A stretch of 57,406 nucleotides of DNA from Methylobacterium tarhaniae (GTDB taxonomy: Bacteria > Pseudomonadota > Alphaproteobacteria > Rhizobiales > Beijerinckiaceae), in NCBI RefSeq assembly GCF_001043955.1, contig NZ_LABZ01000107.1:1-57406 (forward strand), given 5' to 3'. Numbering within the stretch: the first letter of the stretch is position 1; each line of letters begins with the position of its first letter. This document shows positions 1 to 8,974 of the stretch, piece after piece. Both the position numbers and the translations under genes were made by a program. Under the pieces are notes generated by a model that saw only the letters and a program-made list of their open reading frames with translations, was not told where the DNA came from and did not search any database.

Positions 1-1217
1 GCCCCGTAGGCGTTCTTGGCCGCGCGGGCGGTGCGGCGCTCGCGCAGGCGGGCCTGCTTGTCGGCCCGGGCCGGGCCGTCCGGATCGAGCGAGCACTTGA
101 AGGTGACCAGCGGATGCAGCACCGCGACGGTGCGGACGAGCCCGGCCGCCTCCAGGTCGCCGACGACGGAGGCCGCCGGCTTGTAGGCCGGCGCCGCCTC
201 CTCCCAGAGCAGCCGCTCGTCGCCGCAGACGACCACGCCGCCGAACGGGTTGCGGGCCAGGTCCTCCCGGCGCAGGCGGCCCTTGAGCTTGGCCTTCGCC
301 TCGTGCCGCCCGAGCTTGCGCCCGGCGCCGTGGGCGAGCGACCAGAGCGCGTCGGCCCGGTCGGGGGCCGGCTCGACGAGGACGCTCACGTCGCCCCGCG
401 AGCCCGGCACGACCACGGGCCCGCGATCGGCCGGGGCCGCGCCCTTGCGGTGGAGGTGGCAGCGGCAGCCGCCCGCCTCCACCGGCGTGACGCCGTTGTG
501 GCAGAGATCGAGCAGGCATCGCCCCTCGGCCCCCAGCGCCGTGAGCGCCCGGTGGGCGACGAGGTCGCGGTTGGCCCGGGCCCAGGCCACGGCCGCGTCG
601 TGGGCGGCGAGGTAGGCGTCGCCCTCCGGCGTGTCGGCCCGGAGCGGGGAGGCTCCGTGCCGCTCGGTGTGGGCGCGCAGGATCGATTCGCCCAATCCCC
701 GGCTGCCGGTATGGACCAGCAGGGCGAGGCGGGCCGGTCGAGCCCGATCCGCGCCGCCGCGCCGGGATCGCGGATCTCGGCGACCGCCTGCACCTCCAGG
801 AAGTGGTTGCCGTGCCCGACCGTGCCGAGGGAGGCGTCGTAGGCCGTCGGAGACACGCCGCGCTCGCGGAGCCAGCCGGCGACGTCGCCGTCCCACGGCG
901 CGTCGAGCCCGTCGAGCCGCGCCGCAATCCGCTCCGGATCGGCCCGGCGCAAGGACAGGTCGGTCTGCCACAGGGCCATGCCGCAGCCGATATCGGAGCC
1001 GACCAGGACCGGCCGGATCAGGCCCTCCGACAGGAAGGCCGCCCCGACCGGGCCGTTCTTGCCGGGGTGGAGGTCCGGCATGCCGACGGTCTCGCGCATG
1101 CCGGGGAGTGCGCCGGTCTTCGTCGAGCTGGCGCAGGGCCTCGCCCTCGATCCAGGTCGAGGCGGAGGCAACCACGCGAACGCCGGGGGCGCGCGTGGCG
1201 ATCATCGAATTGCCCAT
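1..1217 (-). pseudogene. rtcB: RtcB-type RNA ligase, disrupted by two opposite frameshifts; 3' end outside window
   Basis: Three segments match the RtcB RNA-splicing ligase family, close to the release-factor-H-coupled subgroup. The N-terminus (MGNSM..., WIEGEALRQLDE) is read from ATG 1217. The middle (MPDLHPGKNGPVGAAF, GSDIGCGM, GHGNHFLEV) lies in another frame between about 1110 and 737. The C-terminal part (LLVHTGSRGLGE, CHNG, AHGAGRK) is back in the first frame. About one base is inserted near 1107-1114 and one is missing near 735-742, so the reading frame recovers. The starting frame has no stop in between, so a full-length protein with a nonsense middle would be made, without the metal-binding Cys of DIGCGM. 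RtcB joins 2',3'-cyclic-phosphate and 5'-OH RNA ends with Mn and GTP. The gene should end just left of the window, where a prfH-like gene could sit. Sequencing error is possible, but no other gene in the window is broken. Confidence 0.85.
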
Positions 1218-1464
1218 GAGGGAATGTGAATTCCGGGGTCGCCGGAGCGACCTGAAGACGAGCTTCAGCGAGCGGACAGGCCGCCTCGCCGCGTCAGAAC
1301 GCCGGTCCGCCGCACGCGCAGCTTTCCTTGCGTCTTTGCCCCGTCAGAGGACGGGGCGGGCATGGATCGATTCCATGGCTCGCCCTCCTGCCGGGTCCAA
1401 TCCCGGTCCACGTTGCGCAACTACCGCAACGGAAGCAGTCTGGCAATCCGTGAGTCGAGTGCCT

Positions 1465-2406
1465 TCAATAGCCCCGCCCCGCATCGACCGTGTCCGGCGG
1501 CGTCCTTCCCTGCCGCACCGCTTCGGCCGCGGCGAGCAGGGTGCGGGCGACGGCCTGAGGGCTCGCCTCGCAGGCCTCGTGCGGGGTGATGCGGATCGCC
1601 GGGTGGTCCCAGAACGGGTGCTCGGGCGGCAACGGCTCGGCGGCGAACACGTCGAGAGCCGCACCCGCGAGGTGGCCGGAATCGAGCGCCGCCAGAAGGT
1701 CGGCCTCGACCAGATGCTCGCCGCGGCCGACCTGGATCAGGGTGCCGCCGGGCTTGAGGCGCGAGAGGAGCGCGGCGTCGAGGATGCCGCGCGTCTCCGG
1801 CGTCAGCGGCAGCAGGTTCACCAGGACCTCGCTCGCGCCGAGCATGGCGGCCAGCCCGTCCGTCCCGTGATGGTGGGTGACCCCGGGATCGGCCGGTTGC
1901 GGCGTGCGGCTCCAGGCCCGCACCGGAAAGCCGAGGGTGGCGAGGTCGGCCGCGACCCGCCGTCCGATCTTTCCGTAGCCGAGGAGGCCGACCGGCACCG
2001 CGCTCGCGTCCCGTGGGTAGAGGCGCCGCCAGACCCGGTCGCGCTGGTTCTCGGCGTAAGCGGCGAAGCGGCGCTGGTGGCCGATGACGTGCCAGAGCAC
2101 GAAGCCCGACATCGCCCGCGCCTGGTCGGGATCGACCACCCGCACCACCGGCAGGCCGGGCGGGCGCCCGGGGCAGGCGAGCAGGTTGTCGACGCCCGCC
2201 GCGATCGAGCACAGGGCCGCGAGGTTGGGATAGCGCGCCAGCGCGTCGGCGGGCGGGCGCCAGCCCAGCGCCAGGCGCACCCGCTCCGGGTTCTCCGCCG
2301 GATGGTCGAGGATCTCGACCCGGTCGGCGATCTGGCTGAGCGCCGCGCCGAACAATCCGCGCAGGTCGGTGGTGCTGCTCAGGAGCACGCAGGGAAGGCG
2401 GTCCAT
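1465..2406 (-). CDS. 2-hydroxyacid dehydrogenase, glyoxylate/hydroxypyruvate reductase A-like
   Basis: A 313-residue D-2-hydroxyacid dehydrogenase that probably reduces glyoxylate or hydroxypyruvate with NAD(P)H in the cytoplasm. The nucleotide-binding motif is GYGKIG (143-148). The family's catalytic residues are visible as Arg228 (VGRGE), Glu257 (FAAEPLP) and His276 (ITPHEA). The ATG at 2406 (MDRLPCVLL) is chosen; an in-frame start 17 codons upstream would add residues with no family resemblance. The short catalytic-domain N-terminus and the PEHPFWDHP stretch favour the GhrA branch over SerA or formate dehydrogenase. It stands alone, with about 250 bp to the broken rtcB and about 240 bp to the ABC operon. 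Hydroxypyruvate reduction would fit a serine-cycle methylotroph, but the physiological substrate cannot be read from sequence. Confidence 0.88.
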   Translation of the reverse strand: MDRLPCVLLSSTTDLRGLFGAALSQIADRVEILDHPAENPERVRLALGWRPPADALARYPNLAALCSIAAGVDNLLACPGRPPGLPVVRVVDPDQARAMSGFVLWHVIGHQRRFAAYAENQRDRVWRRLYPRDASAVPVGLLGYGKIGRRVAADLATLGFPVRAWSRTPQPADPGVTHHHGTDGLAAMLGASEVLVNLLPLTPETRGILDAALLSRLKPGGTLIQVGRGEHLVEADLLAALDSGHLAGAALDVFAAEPLPPEHPFWDHPAIRITPHEACEASPQAVARTLLAAAEAVRQGRTPPDTVDAGRGY

Positions 2407-2649
2407 CGTCGGGGCCTGTATCCTCGATGCGGAAAGTCGATCCGGCACTTGGATCAATCATCTGCGGTGTCATCCCGGGGCTCGCCAAAGGCGAGAGCCT
2501 GTGATCCATGACCGCTGACGAGGCAACACTAAGCTGAACGCGGTCCGCGTTCTTCTCCAAAGTCGGCGTTTATGGATCCCGGGTTCCGCTGCGCGGCCCC
2601 GGGATGACGATGGAGGGGGTCAGACCCGTCGCGGTCTCGCAGCAGCCCT

Positions 2650-4269
2650 TCACGCCGCCTGCCGCAGCCGGCCCGGCACCGCGTCGAGAAGCGCGCGGGT
2701 ATAGGGATGCTCGGGGTTGGCGAAGAGCGCGCTCGCGGTCTTGAGCTCGACGATCTCGCCCTGGCGCATCACCGCGATCCGGTCGCAGATCTGCGCCGCC
2801 ACCCTGAGATCATGGGTGATGAACAGCATCGACAGGCCGAGGCGGGCTTTCAGGTCTTCCAGCAGCGCCAGCACCTGCGCCTGGACCGAGACGTCGAGGG
2901 CCGAGACCGCCTCGTCGGCCACCAGCACCTCGGGTTCGAGGGCGAGCGCCCGGGCGATGCCGATGCGCTGGCGCTGGCCTCCGGAGAATTCGTGGGGAAA
3001 CCGCTCCAGCGCCTTCTCGTCGAGGCCGACGAGCGAGAGGAGGCGGCGCGCCCGCTCCATCGCTTCCGCTGGCGCCACCCCGTGCGCCACCGGCCCGTCG
3101 GCGATGATCTTACCCACGCTGCGGCGCGGGTTGAGCGAGGCGAAGGGGTCCTGGAACACCATCTGAATCCGGCTGCGGGCCTGGCGCAGGGCCTCGCCCT
3201 CGAGCCCGGTCAGGTCGGTCTCGCCGAGGCGCACGCGTCCGGCATCGGGCTCGATCAGCCGCATGACCAGGCGGGCGACCGAGGATTTGCCCGAGCCCGA
3301 TTCCCCGACGAGGCCGAGCGTCTCGCCGCGATGGAGCGTGAAGGCGACGTCCCGGGCCGCCGCCGTGCGCCGCGGCGCCCGCCACAGCCCGCCGCCGGTG
3401 ACGTAGGTCTTCTGCAGGCCCACCACCTCGACCGCCTTCGGGCCCGAGAGGGGAGGGCGGGTCGGCGGGTCCATGGTCGGCACGGCGGCGAGCAGGGTGC
3501 GGGTATAGGCCGCCTGGGGCCGGCCGAGCACGGCGCTCGCCGGGCCTTCCTCCACCACGCGCCCGTGGCGGAGCACCAGCACACGGTCGGCGATCTCCGC
3601 CACCACGCCGAAATCGTGGGTGATGAACAGGACCGCCATGTTGCGGCGGCGCTGGAGGTCGCGGATCAGCTTCAGGATCTGGGCCTGGGTCGTGACGTCG
3701 AGGGCGGTCGTCGGCTCGTCGGCCACCAGCACGGCCGGTTCCAGCGCCAGCGCCATCGCGATCATCGCCCGCTGGCGCTGCCCGCCCGAGAGCTGGTGCG
3801 GGTAGGAGCGGACGATCTGCTCGGGGTTGGGCAGCCCGACCTCGCCGGCCAGCGCCACCGCGCGGGCGCGGCGCTCCTTGGGGGTCAGCTGGCCATGGGC
3901 CTCGAACATCTCGGCCATCTGGTCGCCGATCCGCATCAGCGGGTTGAGCGCCGTCATCGGCTCCTGGAAGATCATCGCGATCCGCCGGCCGCGGGTGTCG
4001 CGCCAGCCCGCCTCGTCCTGGCCTAACAGGTCGGTGTCGCCGAGGCGGATGCTGCCCGAGACCGGCCGCACCGCCTTCGGCAGCAGGCCCATCAGCGCGT
4101 GGGCGCACATCGACTTGCCGGAGCCCGACTCGCCGACGAGGCACAGGATCTCGCCGGCCACGAGATCGAAGGACACGCCGTCGACGGCGTTCGCCCGGTC
4201 GCCGCCCTCCGGCAGGGCGAGGCTCAAGGAGCGGACCGCGACGGCGGCCCGCTTCGTGTCGGCATCCAT
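2650..4269 (-). CDS. Dipeptide/oligopeptide-type ABC transporter, fused double ATP-binding subunit
   Basis: A 539-residue protein with two complete ABC ATPase domains, equivalent to DppD and DppF fused in one chain (YejF/GsiA layout). Each half has a Walker A (GESGSGKS, at residues 46-53 in the first and near 320 in the second), an LSGGQRQR or FSGGQRQR signature and a Walker B with ADE. A short oligopeptide/dipeptide-type C-terminal extension (NPEHPYTRALLDAVPG) follows the second domain. It energises import through the two permeases encoded immediately upstream. Its ATG lies one base after the stop of the second permease gene, so the two are probably translationally coupled. It is the last gene of the operon. 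The substrate class (peptide, nickel, opine or acylated amine) cannot be fixed from the ATPase; the neighbouring amidohydrolase hints at an acylated amine. Confidence 0.95.
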   Translation of the reverse strand: MDADTKRAAVAVRSLSLALPEGGDRANAVDGVSFDLVAGEILCLVGESGSGKSMCAHALMGLLPKAVRPVSGSIRLGDTDLLGQDEAGWRDTRGRRIAMIFQEPMTALNPLMRIGDQMAEMFEAHGQLTPKERRARAVALAGEVGLPNPEQIVRSYPHQLSGGQRQRAMIAMALALEPAVLVADEPTTALDVTTQAQILKLIRDLQRRRNMAVLFITHDFGVVAEIADRVLVLRHGRVVEEGPASAVLGRPQAAYTRTLLAAVPTMDPPTRPPLSGPKAVEVVGLQKTYVTGGGLWRAPRRTAAARDVAFTLHRGETLGLVGESGSGKSSVARLVMRLIEPDAGRVRLGETDLTGLEGEALRQARSRIQMVFQDPFASLNPRRSVGKIIADGPVAHGVAPAEAMERARRLLSLVGLDEKALERFPHEFSGGQRQRIGIARALALEPEVLVADEAVSALDVSVQAQVLALLEDLKARLGLSMLFITHDLRVAAQICDRIAVMRQGEIVELKTASALFANPEHPYTRALLDAVPGRLRQAA

Positions 4270-4270
4270 C

Positions 4271-5149
4271 TCAGCGCTCCCGGGACAGGCGCGGGTTGAG
4301 GGCGTCGTTCAGCCCCTCGCCGATCAGGTTGAGGGCCAGCACGGTGAACAGGATGAGGAGGCCCGGGAAGGCGGTGATCCACCAGGCCTGCCGGATCACC
4401 GTGCGGCCGGCCCCGACCATGTAGCCCCAGGACATCCGGTTCGGATCGCCGAGGCCGAGGAAGGAGAGGGAGGATTCGAGCAGGATCGCGGTGGCGACCA
4501 TCAGCGAGGCCAGGACCACGATCGGCGACAGGGTGTTGGGGAGAACCTCCCGGCGCAGGATGGTGAAGGTGGTCTGCCCCGTCACGATCGCCGCCTGGAC
4601 GTATTCGCGCGAGCGCAAGGAGAGCACCTCGCCCCGCACCAGCCGGGTCACCGGCGGCCAGCTCACCAGCGCGATGGCGAGGATCATCGAGGAGAGCGAG
4701 GGCTGCAGGATCGCCACCAGCACGATGGCGAGCGCGAAGCTCGGCACGGTCTGAAACAGCTCGGTGAAGCGCATCAGGGCATCGTCGACCCGGCCGCCGA
4801 GATAGCCGGCGAGCGCGCCGAGCGGCACGCCGATCAGGAGGGCGGCGAGCGTCGAGACCAGGCCGACGATGAGCGACACCCCGGCCCCGTGCATCAGCCC
4901 GGCGGCGATGTCGCGCCCGAGCGCGTCGGTGCCGAGCGGCACCCGCTCCAGGGTGAAGGGCGGCACGAAGGGTCTTTGCACCATGCGCCAGGGCGAGGTC
5001 GGGTAGAGGATCGGGGCGAGCAGGGCCGCGGCGACGACGCAGGTGAGGATCACCAGCCCGATCACCGCGCCCGGATGGCGCAGGAAGGCGGCGAGCGGGC
5101 CGCGGCGGCGCGACCGGACGGGGGCGGCCAGGGGCACGGCGTTGTCCAT
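4271..5149 (-). CDS. Peptide-type ABC transporter permease (DppC-like)
   Basis: A 292-residue inner-membrane permease of the binding-protein-dependent DppC/OppC family. It has an N-terminal membrane segment near residues 24-46 (AVIGLVILTCVVAAALLAP), a periplasmic loop containing PLGTDALGRD, which is diagnostic for DppC proteins, and a further set of hydrophobic helices. The cytoplasmic coupling loop is seen as EYVQAAIVTGQTTFTILRREVLPN. The ATG at 5149 shares its A with the TGA of the upstream permease (TGATG), which settles the start and implies translational coupling. It pairs with the DppB-like subunit to form the import channel driven by the fused ATPase downstream. Confidence 0.95.
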   Translation of the reverse strand: MDNAVPLAAPVRSRRRGPLAAFLRHPGAVIGLVILTCVVAAALLAPILYPTSPWRMVQRPFVPPFTLERVPLGTDALGRDIAAGLMHGAGVSLIVGLVSTLAALLIGVPLGALAGYLGGRVDDALMRFTELFQTVPSFALAIVLVAILQPSLSSMILAIALVSWPPVTRLVRGEVLSLRSREYVQAAIVTGQTTFTILRREVLPNTLSPIVVLASLMVATAILLESSLSFLGLGDPNRMSWGYMVGAGRTVIRQAWWITAFPGLLILFTVLALNLIGEGLNDALNPRLSRER

Positions 5150-6117
5150 CACGCCACCTCGATGCGGGGATCGACCGCGCGGTAGACCACGTCGGTGACG
5201 AGGTTGAAGACCAGCACCATCGCGGAGGAGACCACGAAGACGCCGAGCAGGAGATTGTAGTCGCGCTGGAGCAGGGCCTCGTACATCAGGCGCCCGATCC
5301 CCGGCCAGGCGAACACCGTCTCGGTGAGCACCGCGCCGCCGACCAGGGTGCCGGCCTGGAGGCCGGCCAGCGTCACCACCGGCAGGAGGGCGTTGCGCAG
5401 GATGTGCCGGCGCTGGATCACCCGTTCCGTCAGGCCCTTGGCCCGCGCCGTCTTCACGAAGTCGAGCCGCGAGACTTCGAGCATCGAGGAGCGGGTCATC
5501 CGCACGTAGACCGCCATGAAGAACAGCCCGAGGGTCATGGCCGGAAGCACCAGGTGGCGGGCGATGTCGAGGGCGCGGGCGAGCCCGGTATGGCCCGCCC
5601 CCACGGTCTCGAAGCCGAAGCTCGGCAGCCATTCGAGCCGGACCGAGAACAGCAGGATCGCCATCAGCGAGACCCAGAACAGGGGCGTGGCGTAGAACAA
5701 AAGGGCGAGGCCGGTGATCGCCGTATCGGCCGGCGTCCCGGCCCGGCGCGCCGCCAGCGAGCCGAGCAGCACGCCGAGCGAGAGCGAGATCGCGAAGGCG
5801 CTGCCGGTGAGGAGCAACGTCGCCGGCAGCCGCTCGCCGATCAGCGTCGCCACCGGCATCTGCTGGCGCACCGAATAGCCGAGATCGAGCCCGGCGATGC
5901 TGCGAAGATACGCGGCGAGCTGGCTCGGCAGCGGCTGGTCGAGGGCGAACTTTTCTCGGAGCTGGGCGATGAAGGCCTCGTCGCCCGCCCCCGCCTCGCC
6001 GGCCATCACCAGGGCCGGGTCGCCGGGGGCGAGGCGGATCAGGAAGAAGTTCAGGACCACGATGGCGAGGAGCACCACGATGCCCTTCGCGATCCGCCGC
6101 GCGACGAAGCCCAGCAT
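5149..6117 (-). CDS. Peptide-type ABC transporter permease (DppB-like)
   Basis: A 322-residue inner-membrane permease of the DppB/OppB family. The first helix (residues 9-28) is followed by the typical NFFLIRLAPGDPA motif and a periplasmic segment with YLRSIAGLDLGYSVRQ. The coupling loop contains DFVKTARAKGLTERVIQRRHILRNALLPV, shortened here to its key EAA-like pattern around residues 215-240. It ends with a DVVYRAVDPRIE tail typical of the family. It lies 11 bp downstream of the substrate-binding protein gene and overlaps the next permease gene by one base, so all four transporter genes form one transcription unit. Confidence 0.95.
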   Translation of the reverse strand: MLGFVARRIAKGIVVLLAIVVLNFFLIRLAPGDPALVMAGEAGAGDEAFIAQLREKFALDQPLPSQLAAYLRSIAGLDLGYSVRQQMPVATLIGERLPATLLLTGSAFAISLSLGVLLGSLAARRAGTPADTAITGLALLFYATPLFWVSLMAILLFSVRLEWLPSFGFETVGAGHTGLARALDIARHLVLPAMTLGLFFMAVYVRMTRSSMLEVSRLDFVKTARAKGLTERVIQRRHILRNALLPVVTLAGLQAGTLVGGAVLTETVFAWPGIGRLMYEALLQRDYNLLLGVFVVSSAMVLVFNLVTDVVYRAVDPRIEVA

Positions 6118-6128
6118 GCCGTCAGCCC

Positions 6129-7679
6129 TCAGCGCTCGATCCAGGCATCGCGGAAGCCGTCATTGACCCCGATGCCGGTGGTGACGAGGTCGTGGACCTT
6201 GCAGCGGGTGATGGTGGGGAATTGCAGTTCCAGCAGCCAGGCCACCGGCGCGTCCTCGACCAGCGTCCTCTGCACCGCCTCGTAGATCGGCCGGCGCTTG
6301 TCGTCGCCCACCGCCGACGCGCCTTGCGCGAAGGCCTCGTCGACGCTCGGGTTGGAATAGCCCTCGACGTTGTTGAACGGCGAGCCCTTGGCGATCTGCG
6401 ACGAGACGTAGTTGCGCCCGACCCCCAAGGCGGGGTCGCCGTATTGGTAGAGGTAGGTGAAGGCGATGTCGTAGTCCCACTCGGAGGTCTTCTGGTTCCA
6501 GCCGGCGACGTCGGTCGCCACCAGCTCGACCTTGATGCCGACATCCTCGAGATTCTGCTTCACGGCCTCGGCCCAGCGCTGCCAGGTCTCGCCGTAAGGC
6601 AGCGGCAGGAGGCGCACGGTCTCGCCCTTGTAGCCGGATTCCTTCAGCAGCGCCTTGGCCTTGGCCGGATCGTAGGAATACTTCCCGGCCTTCGGGTCGT
6701 GGTAGCGCACCGTGGAGGAGAACGGGCCCGTGGCCGGCTTGCCCAGCCCGTTCCAGACCACGTCGCGGGCGAAATCCCGGTCGAGCGCGTAGGAGACCGC
6801 CTGGCGGAAGGCCTTGTTGGCCATCGGGCCCTTGCGGTTGTTGAGCCAGAGCCAGGAATGCGGGCTGAAGAACTCCCAGCCCTTGGTGGTCGAGCAGGCG
6901 CCCTTGAGCGCCGAGAGGCGCTGCACGTCGAAATTCTCGACGGAGCCGCCGGGCAGGATGTCGACCTTGCCGGTCTCGAACGCCACCGCCCGGGCGGCGG
7001 CGTCCGGGATCACGTGCCAGTAGATCTCGTCGAGATAGGGTTTTCCGGCGATGTGGTAGTTCGGGTTCTTCACCAGCCGGATGTAGGAGCCCTTCTTCCA
7101 CTCCTTGAACATATAGGGGCCGGTGCCGATCGGCGTGTTGTTGGCCGGGTTGGTCTTGTAGTCGGTGCCGGCATAGATGTGCTTCGGGATCATCGGCAGC
7201 GAGCCGACCTCGAAGATGCCGAGGAACGGCCCGAACGGCTCGGAGAGCGTGAACACCACGGTGTAGGGATCCGGCGCCGTCACGCTCGCCACCCGGGCGA
7301 GGTTGCCGCGGGCACGGGCATGGGTCTGGCGCAGCAGCTCGACCGAGAAGACCGCGTCCTCGGCGGTGAACGGCTTGCCGTCGTGCCAGGTGGCGTTCTT
7401 CACGAGCTTGAAGGTGTAGGTCTTGCCGTCGTCGCTCATGCTCCAGCTCTCGGCGAGGCCGGGCAGGGCTTTGAGGGCGGAATCGTAGCGCAGCAGGCCC
7501 TCGTAGATATTGCCGGCCACCATCTGGGTCGGGCCGTTCTGCACCATCGCCAGCATCAGGCCGGGCGGCTCCGGCTGGATCACCGCATTGGCGGTGCCGC
7601 CGGGCTTCGGTGACTGGGCCAGGGCCGTGCCGGCCAGCGCCAGGGAGAGCACGGTGCCGGCCATGAGCGTCTTGAGCAT
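6129..7679 (-). CDS. Periplasmic substrate-binding protein, family 5 (DppA/OppA-like)
   Basis: A 516-residue exported solute-binding protein of the bacterial extracellular family 5. A signal peptide covers residues 1-21 (basic MLK, hydrophobic core, cleavage after GTALA). The mature protein has family hallmarks such as YEGLLRYD, PGLAESWSMSDDGKTYTF, WHDGKPFTAEDAVFS, GTGPYMFKEW and FRQAVSYALDRD. The ATG at 7679 is chosen because it begins the signal peptide and has AGAGGGAC about 6-13 bases upstream; the frame stays open further upstream but reads through repeat DNA. It delivers ligand to the permeases encoded downstream. Family 5 proteins bind peptides, but also nickel, opines, sugars and amines, so the ligand is open. 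Confidence 0.95.
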   Translation of the reverse strand: MLKTLMAGTVLSLALAGTALAQSPKPGGTANAVIQPEPPGLMLAMVQNGPTQMVAGNIYEGLLRYDSALKALPGLAESWSMSDDGKTYTFKLVKNATWHDGKPFTAEDAVFSVELLRQTHARARGNLARVASVTAPDPYTVVFTLSEPFGPFLGIFEVGSLPMIPKHIYAGTDYKTNPANNTPIGTGPYMFKEWKKGSYIRLVKNPNYHIAGKPYLDEIYWHVIPDAAARAVAFETGKVDILPGGSVENFDVQRLSALKGACSTTKGWEFFSPHSWLWLNNRKGPMANKAFRQAVSYALDRDFARDVVWNGLGKPATGPFSSTVRYHDPKAGKYSYDPAKAKALLKESGYKGETVRLLPLPYGETWQRWAEAVKQNLEDVGIKVELVATDVAGWNQKTSEWDYDIAFTYLYQYGDPALGVGRNYVSSQIAKGSPFNNVEGYSNPSVDEAFAQGASAVGDDKRRPIYEAVQRTLVEDAPVAWLLELQFPTITRCKVHDLVTTGIGVNDGFRDAWIER

Positions 7680-7727
7680 CTTGTGTCCCTCTTGGTCCCC
7701 GTCGCGGCGTTGAAGATGCGCGCTCTT

Positions 7728-7895
7728 CCCCTCTCCCGAGTGGGAGAGGGGTCGGGGGATCGAAGATCCCGCGTGAGGGTGGCTCGGTTTGCGCAATGAC
7801 CCTGAACCGTCGAGCTGCGCAGCTCACCGCTTGGCGGTTTATTCGGCGCCCGAGCCACCCTGCGCGATCTTCGATCGCCCCTCCCCCTCTCCCAC
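7728..7895. repeat. Compound inverted repeat (REP/MITE-like) between aldolase and importer genes
   Basis: This occupies most of the 300-bp gap between the aldolase and binding-protein genes. A 10-bp perfect hairpin with 4-base loop (CCCCTCTCCC / GGGAGAGGGG, 7728-7751) overlaps a longer imperfect inverted repeat. The left arm is 7740-7787 and the right arm 7850-7895. The arms share GTGGGAGAGG, ATCGAAGATC and AGGGTGGCTCGG blocks in the same order, and about 62 bp separates them. No reading frame in it looks coding. Such elements are dispersed non-autonomous repeats in many GC-rich genomes. In an RNA it would fold into a strong stem, so it may attenuate read-through from the aldolase gene into the transporter or protect mRNA ends. 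Confidence 0.8.
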
Positions 7896-7979
7896 ACCTT
7901 GCAGCGATACCGGGCAAGCCCGGCATCGCCTGGAGAGGGAATCCCGCGCGCTACTCGGCAGCGGGCGTCTGTCGTCGCG

Positions 7980-8750
7980 CTACTCTTTGTAATCCGGGTC
8001 GCTGCGCTCCAGCATGCGCTTGAAGGCAGCCCACTCGGTGTCGGGCACCGCGCCCGCCTCCATCTTGTCGTAGAACGAGGCGTATTGGCCGGCGGTCTTC
8101 GCGGCCACCGCCACTGACGGGCGGATCAGCGGGGCGCCTGCGGCTTGCAGCGCGAGCTGCGCCCGGCACGAGCGCTCCAGGTTGTGCATCAGCTTGAACG
8201 CTTCCGCCACCGACCGGCCGCAGGTCAGCATGCCGTGGTTGCGCAGCACCATCACCGGCTTGTCGCCGAGATCGGCCACCAGGCGCTGGCGCTCGTCGAG
8301 GTCGAGGGCGATGCCCTCATAGTCGTGGTAGGCGAGGCGGCCGGCGAATTGCATCGACCACTGGTTGAGCGGCAGCAGCCCCTCTTCCTGGCAGGAGACG
8401 GCGACGCCCGCCACCGTGTGGGTGTGGAGCACGCAGGAAGCGTCCTCCCGGGCGGCGTGGACCGCGCTGTGGATGGTGAAGCCCGCCGGGTTGATGCCGA
8501 GCCCGCAGGGATCGTCGAGCACCCGCCCATCGAGGTCGACGGTGACGAGGTTGCCGGCCTTCACCTCCTCGAAGCGCAACCCGTAGGGATTGATCAGGAA
8601 GCGGTGCTCCGGCCCCGGCAGGCGGGCCGAGATGTGAGTGTAGATGCTGTCGTCGAGGCCGAGGCGGTGGATCAGCCGATACGCCGCCGCCAGGTCGACG
8701 CGGACGCGCTGCACGCTCTCCTCGGCGGACGAATGAGCAGATGATGCCAT
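7980..8750 (-). CDS. Class II aldolase/adducin domain protein
   Basis: A 256-residue cytoplasmic protein of the class II aldolase/adducin superfamily (fuculose-1-phosphate aldolase fold). The zinc ligands are probably His109 and His111 (CVLHTHTVAG) and His172 (RNHGMLTCG). THISARLPG near residues 39-46 and INPYGLRF near 53-60 are also typical. The ATG at 8750 is preferred over upstream in-frame codons because AGGAGGT sits six bases before it. It is transcribed away from the GntR gene and in the same direction as the importer genes. Members act on sugar phosphates or small hydroxyacids, and many in this subgroup have no known substrate. Here it probably takes part in breakdown of the imported compound. 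Confidence 0.9.
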   Translation of the reverse strand: MASSAHSSAEESVQRVRVDLAAAYRLIHRLGLDDSIYTHISARLPGPEHRFLINPYGLRFEEVKAGNLVTVDLDGRVLDDPCGLGINPAGFTIHSAVHAAREDASCVLHTHTVAGVAVSCQEEGLLPLNQWSMQFAGRLAYHDYEGIALDLDERQRLVADLGDKPVMVLRNHGMLTCGRSVAEAFKLMHNLERSCRAQLALQAAGAPLIRPSVAVAAKTAGQYASFYDKMEAGAVPDTEWAAFKRMLERSDPDYKE

Positions 8751-8925
8751 CGGACCTCCTCGCGGGCAGTGTCGGCCCGAGCCGAATATGCCGCACATCT
8801 TCGCGTGAGCAGGCCGTCCCGCGAAGACAACTCTCCGCCGGCAGCCGATCCAGGGCCGGATGTTCGGATCATCATCCGGTGCCAGGGTAGACTGGCCCGA
8901 CCCGGCCCGGCGATCAAGCTGAAAG

Positions 8926-8933
8926 TGTCGACA
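8926..8933. promoter_or_regulatory. Candidate GntR/FCD operator (TGTCGACA palindrome)
   Basis: A perfect 8-bp palindrome in AAGTGTCGACAATC lies in the 224-bp divergent gap between the aldolase and gntR genes, 42 bases before the gntR start. FCD-type GntR regulators commonly bind short palindromes of the TTGTCGACAA or TTGTATACAA kind, so this is the best candidate site for the adjacent regulator. It could control both directions. Confidence 0.45.
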
Positions 8934-8974
8934 ATCGACGCCTAAGCATTGCACACTGCGACCACGGAGGTGCG

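Noticed and set aside
631..2511. Long plus-strand open frame across the broken rtcB and the dehydrogenase gene
   Set aside because: Its protein is Arg/Pro/Gly-rich with no domain pattern and lies antisense to clearly homologous genes; it is a GC-driven shadow frame.
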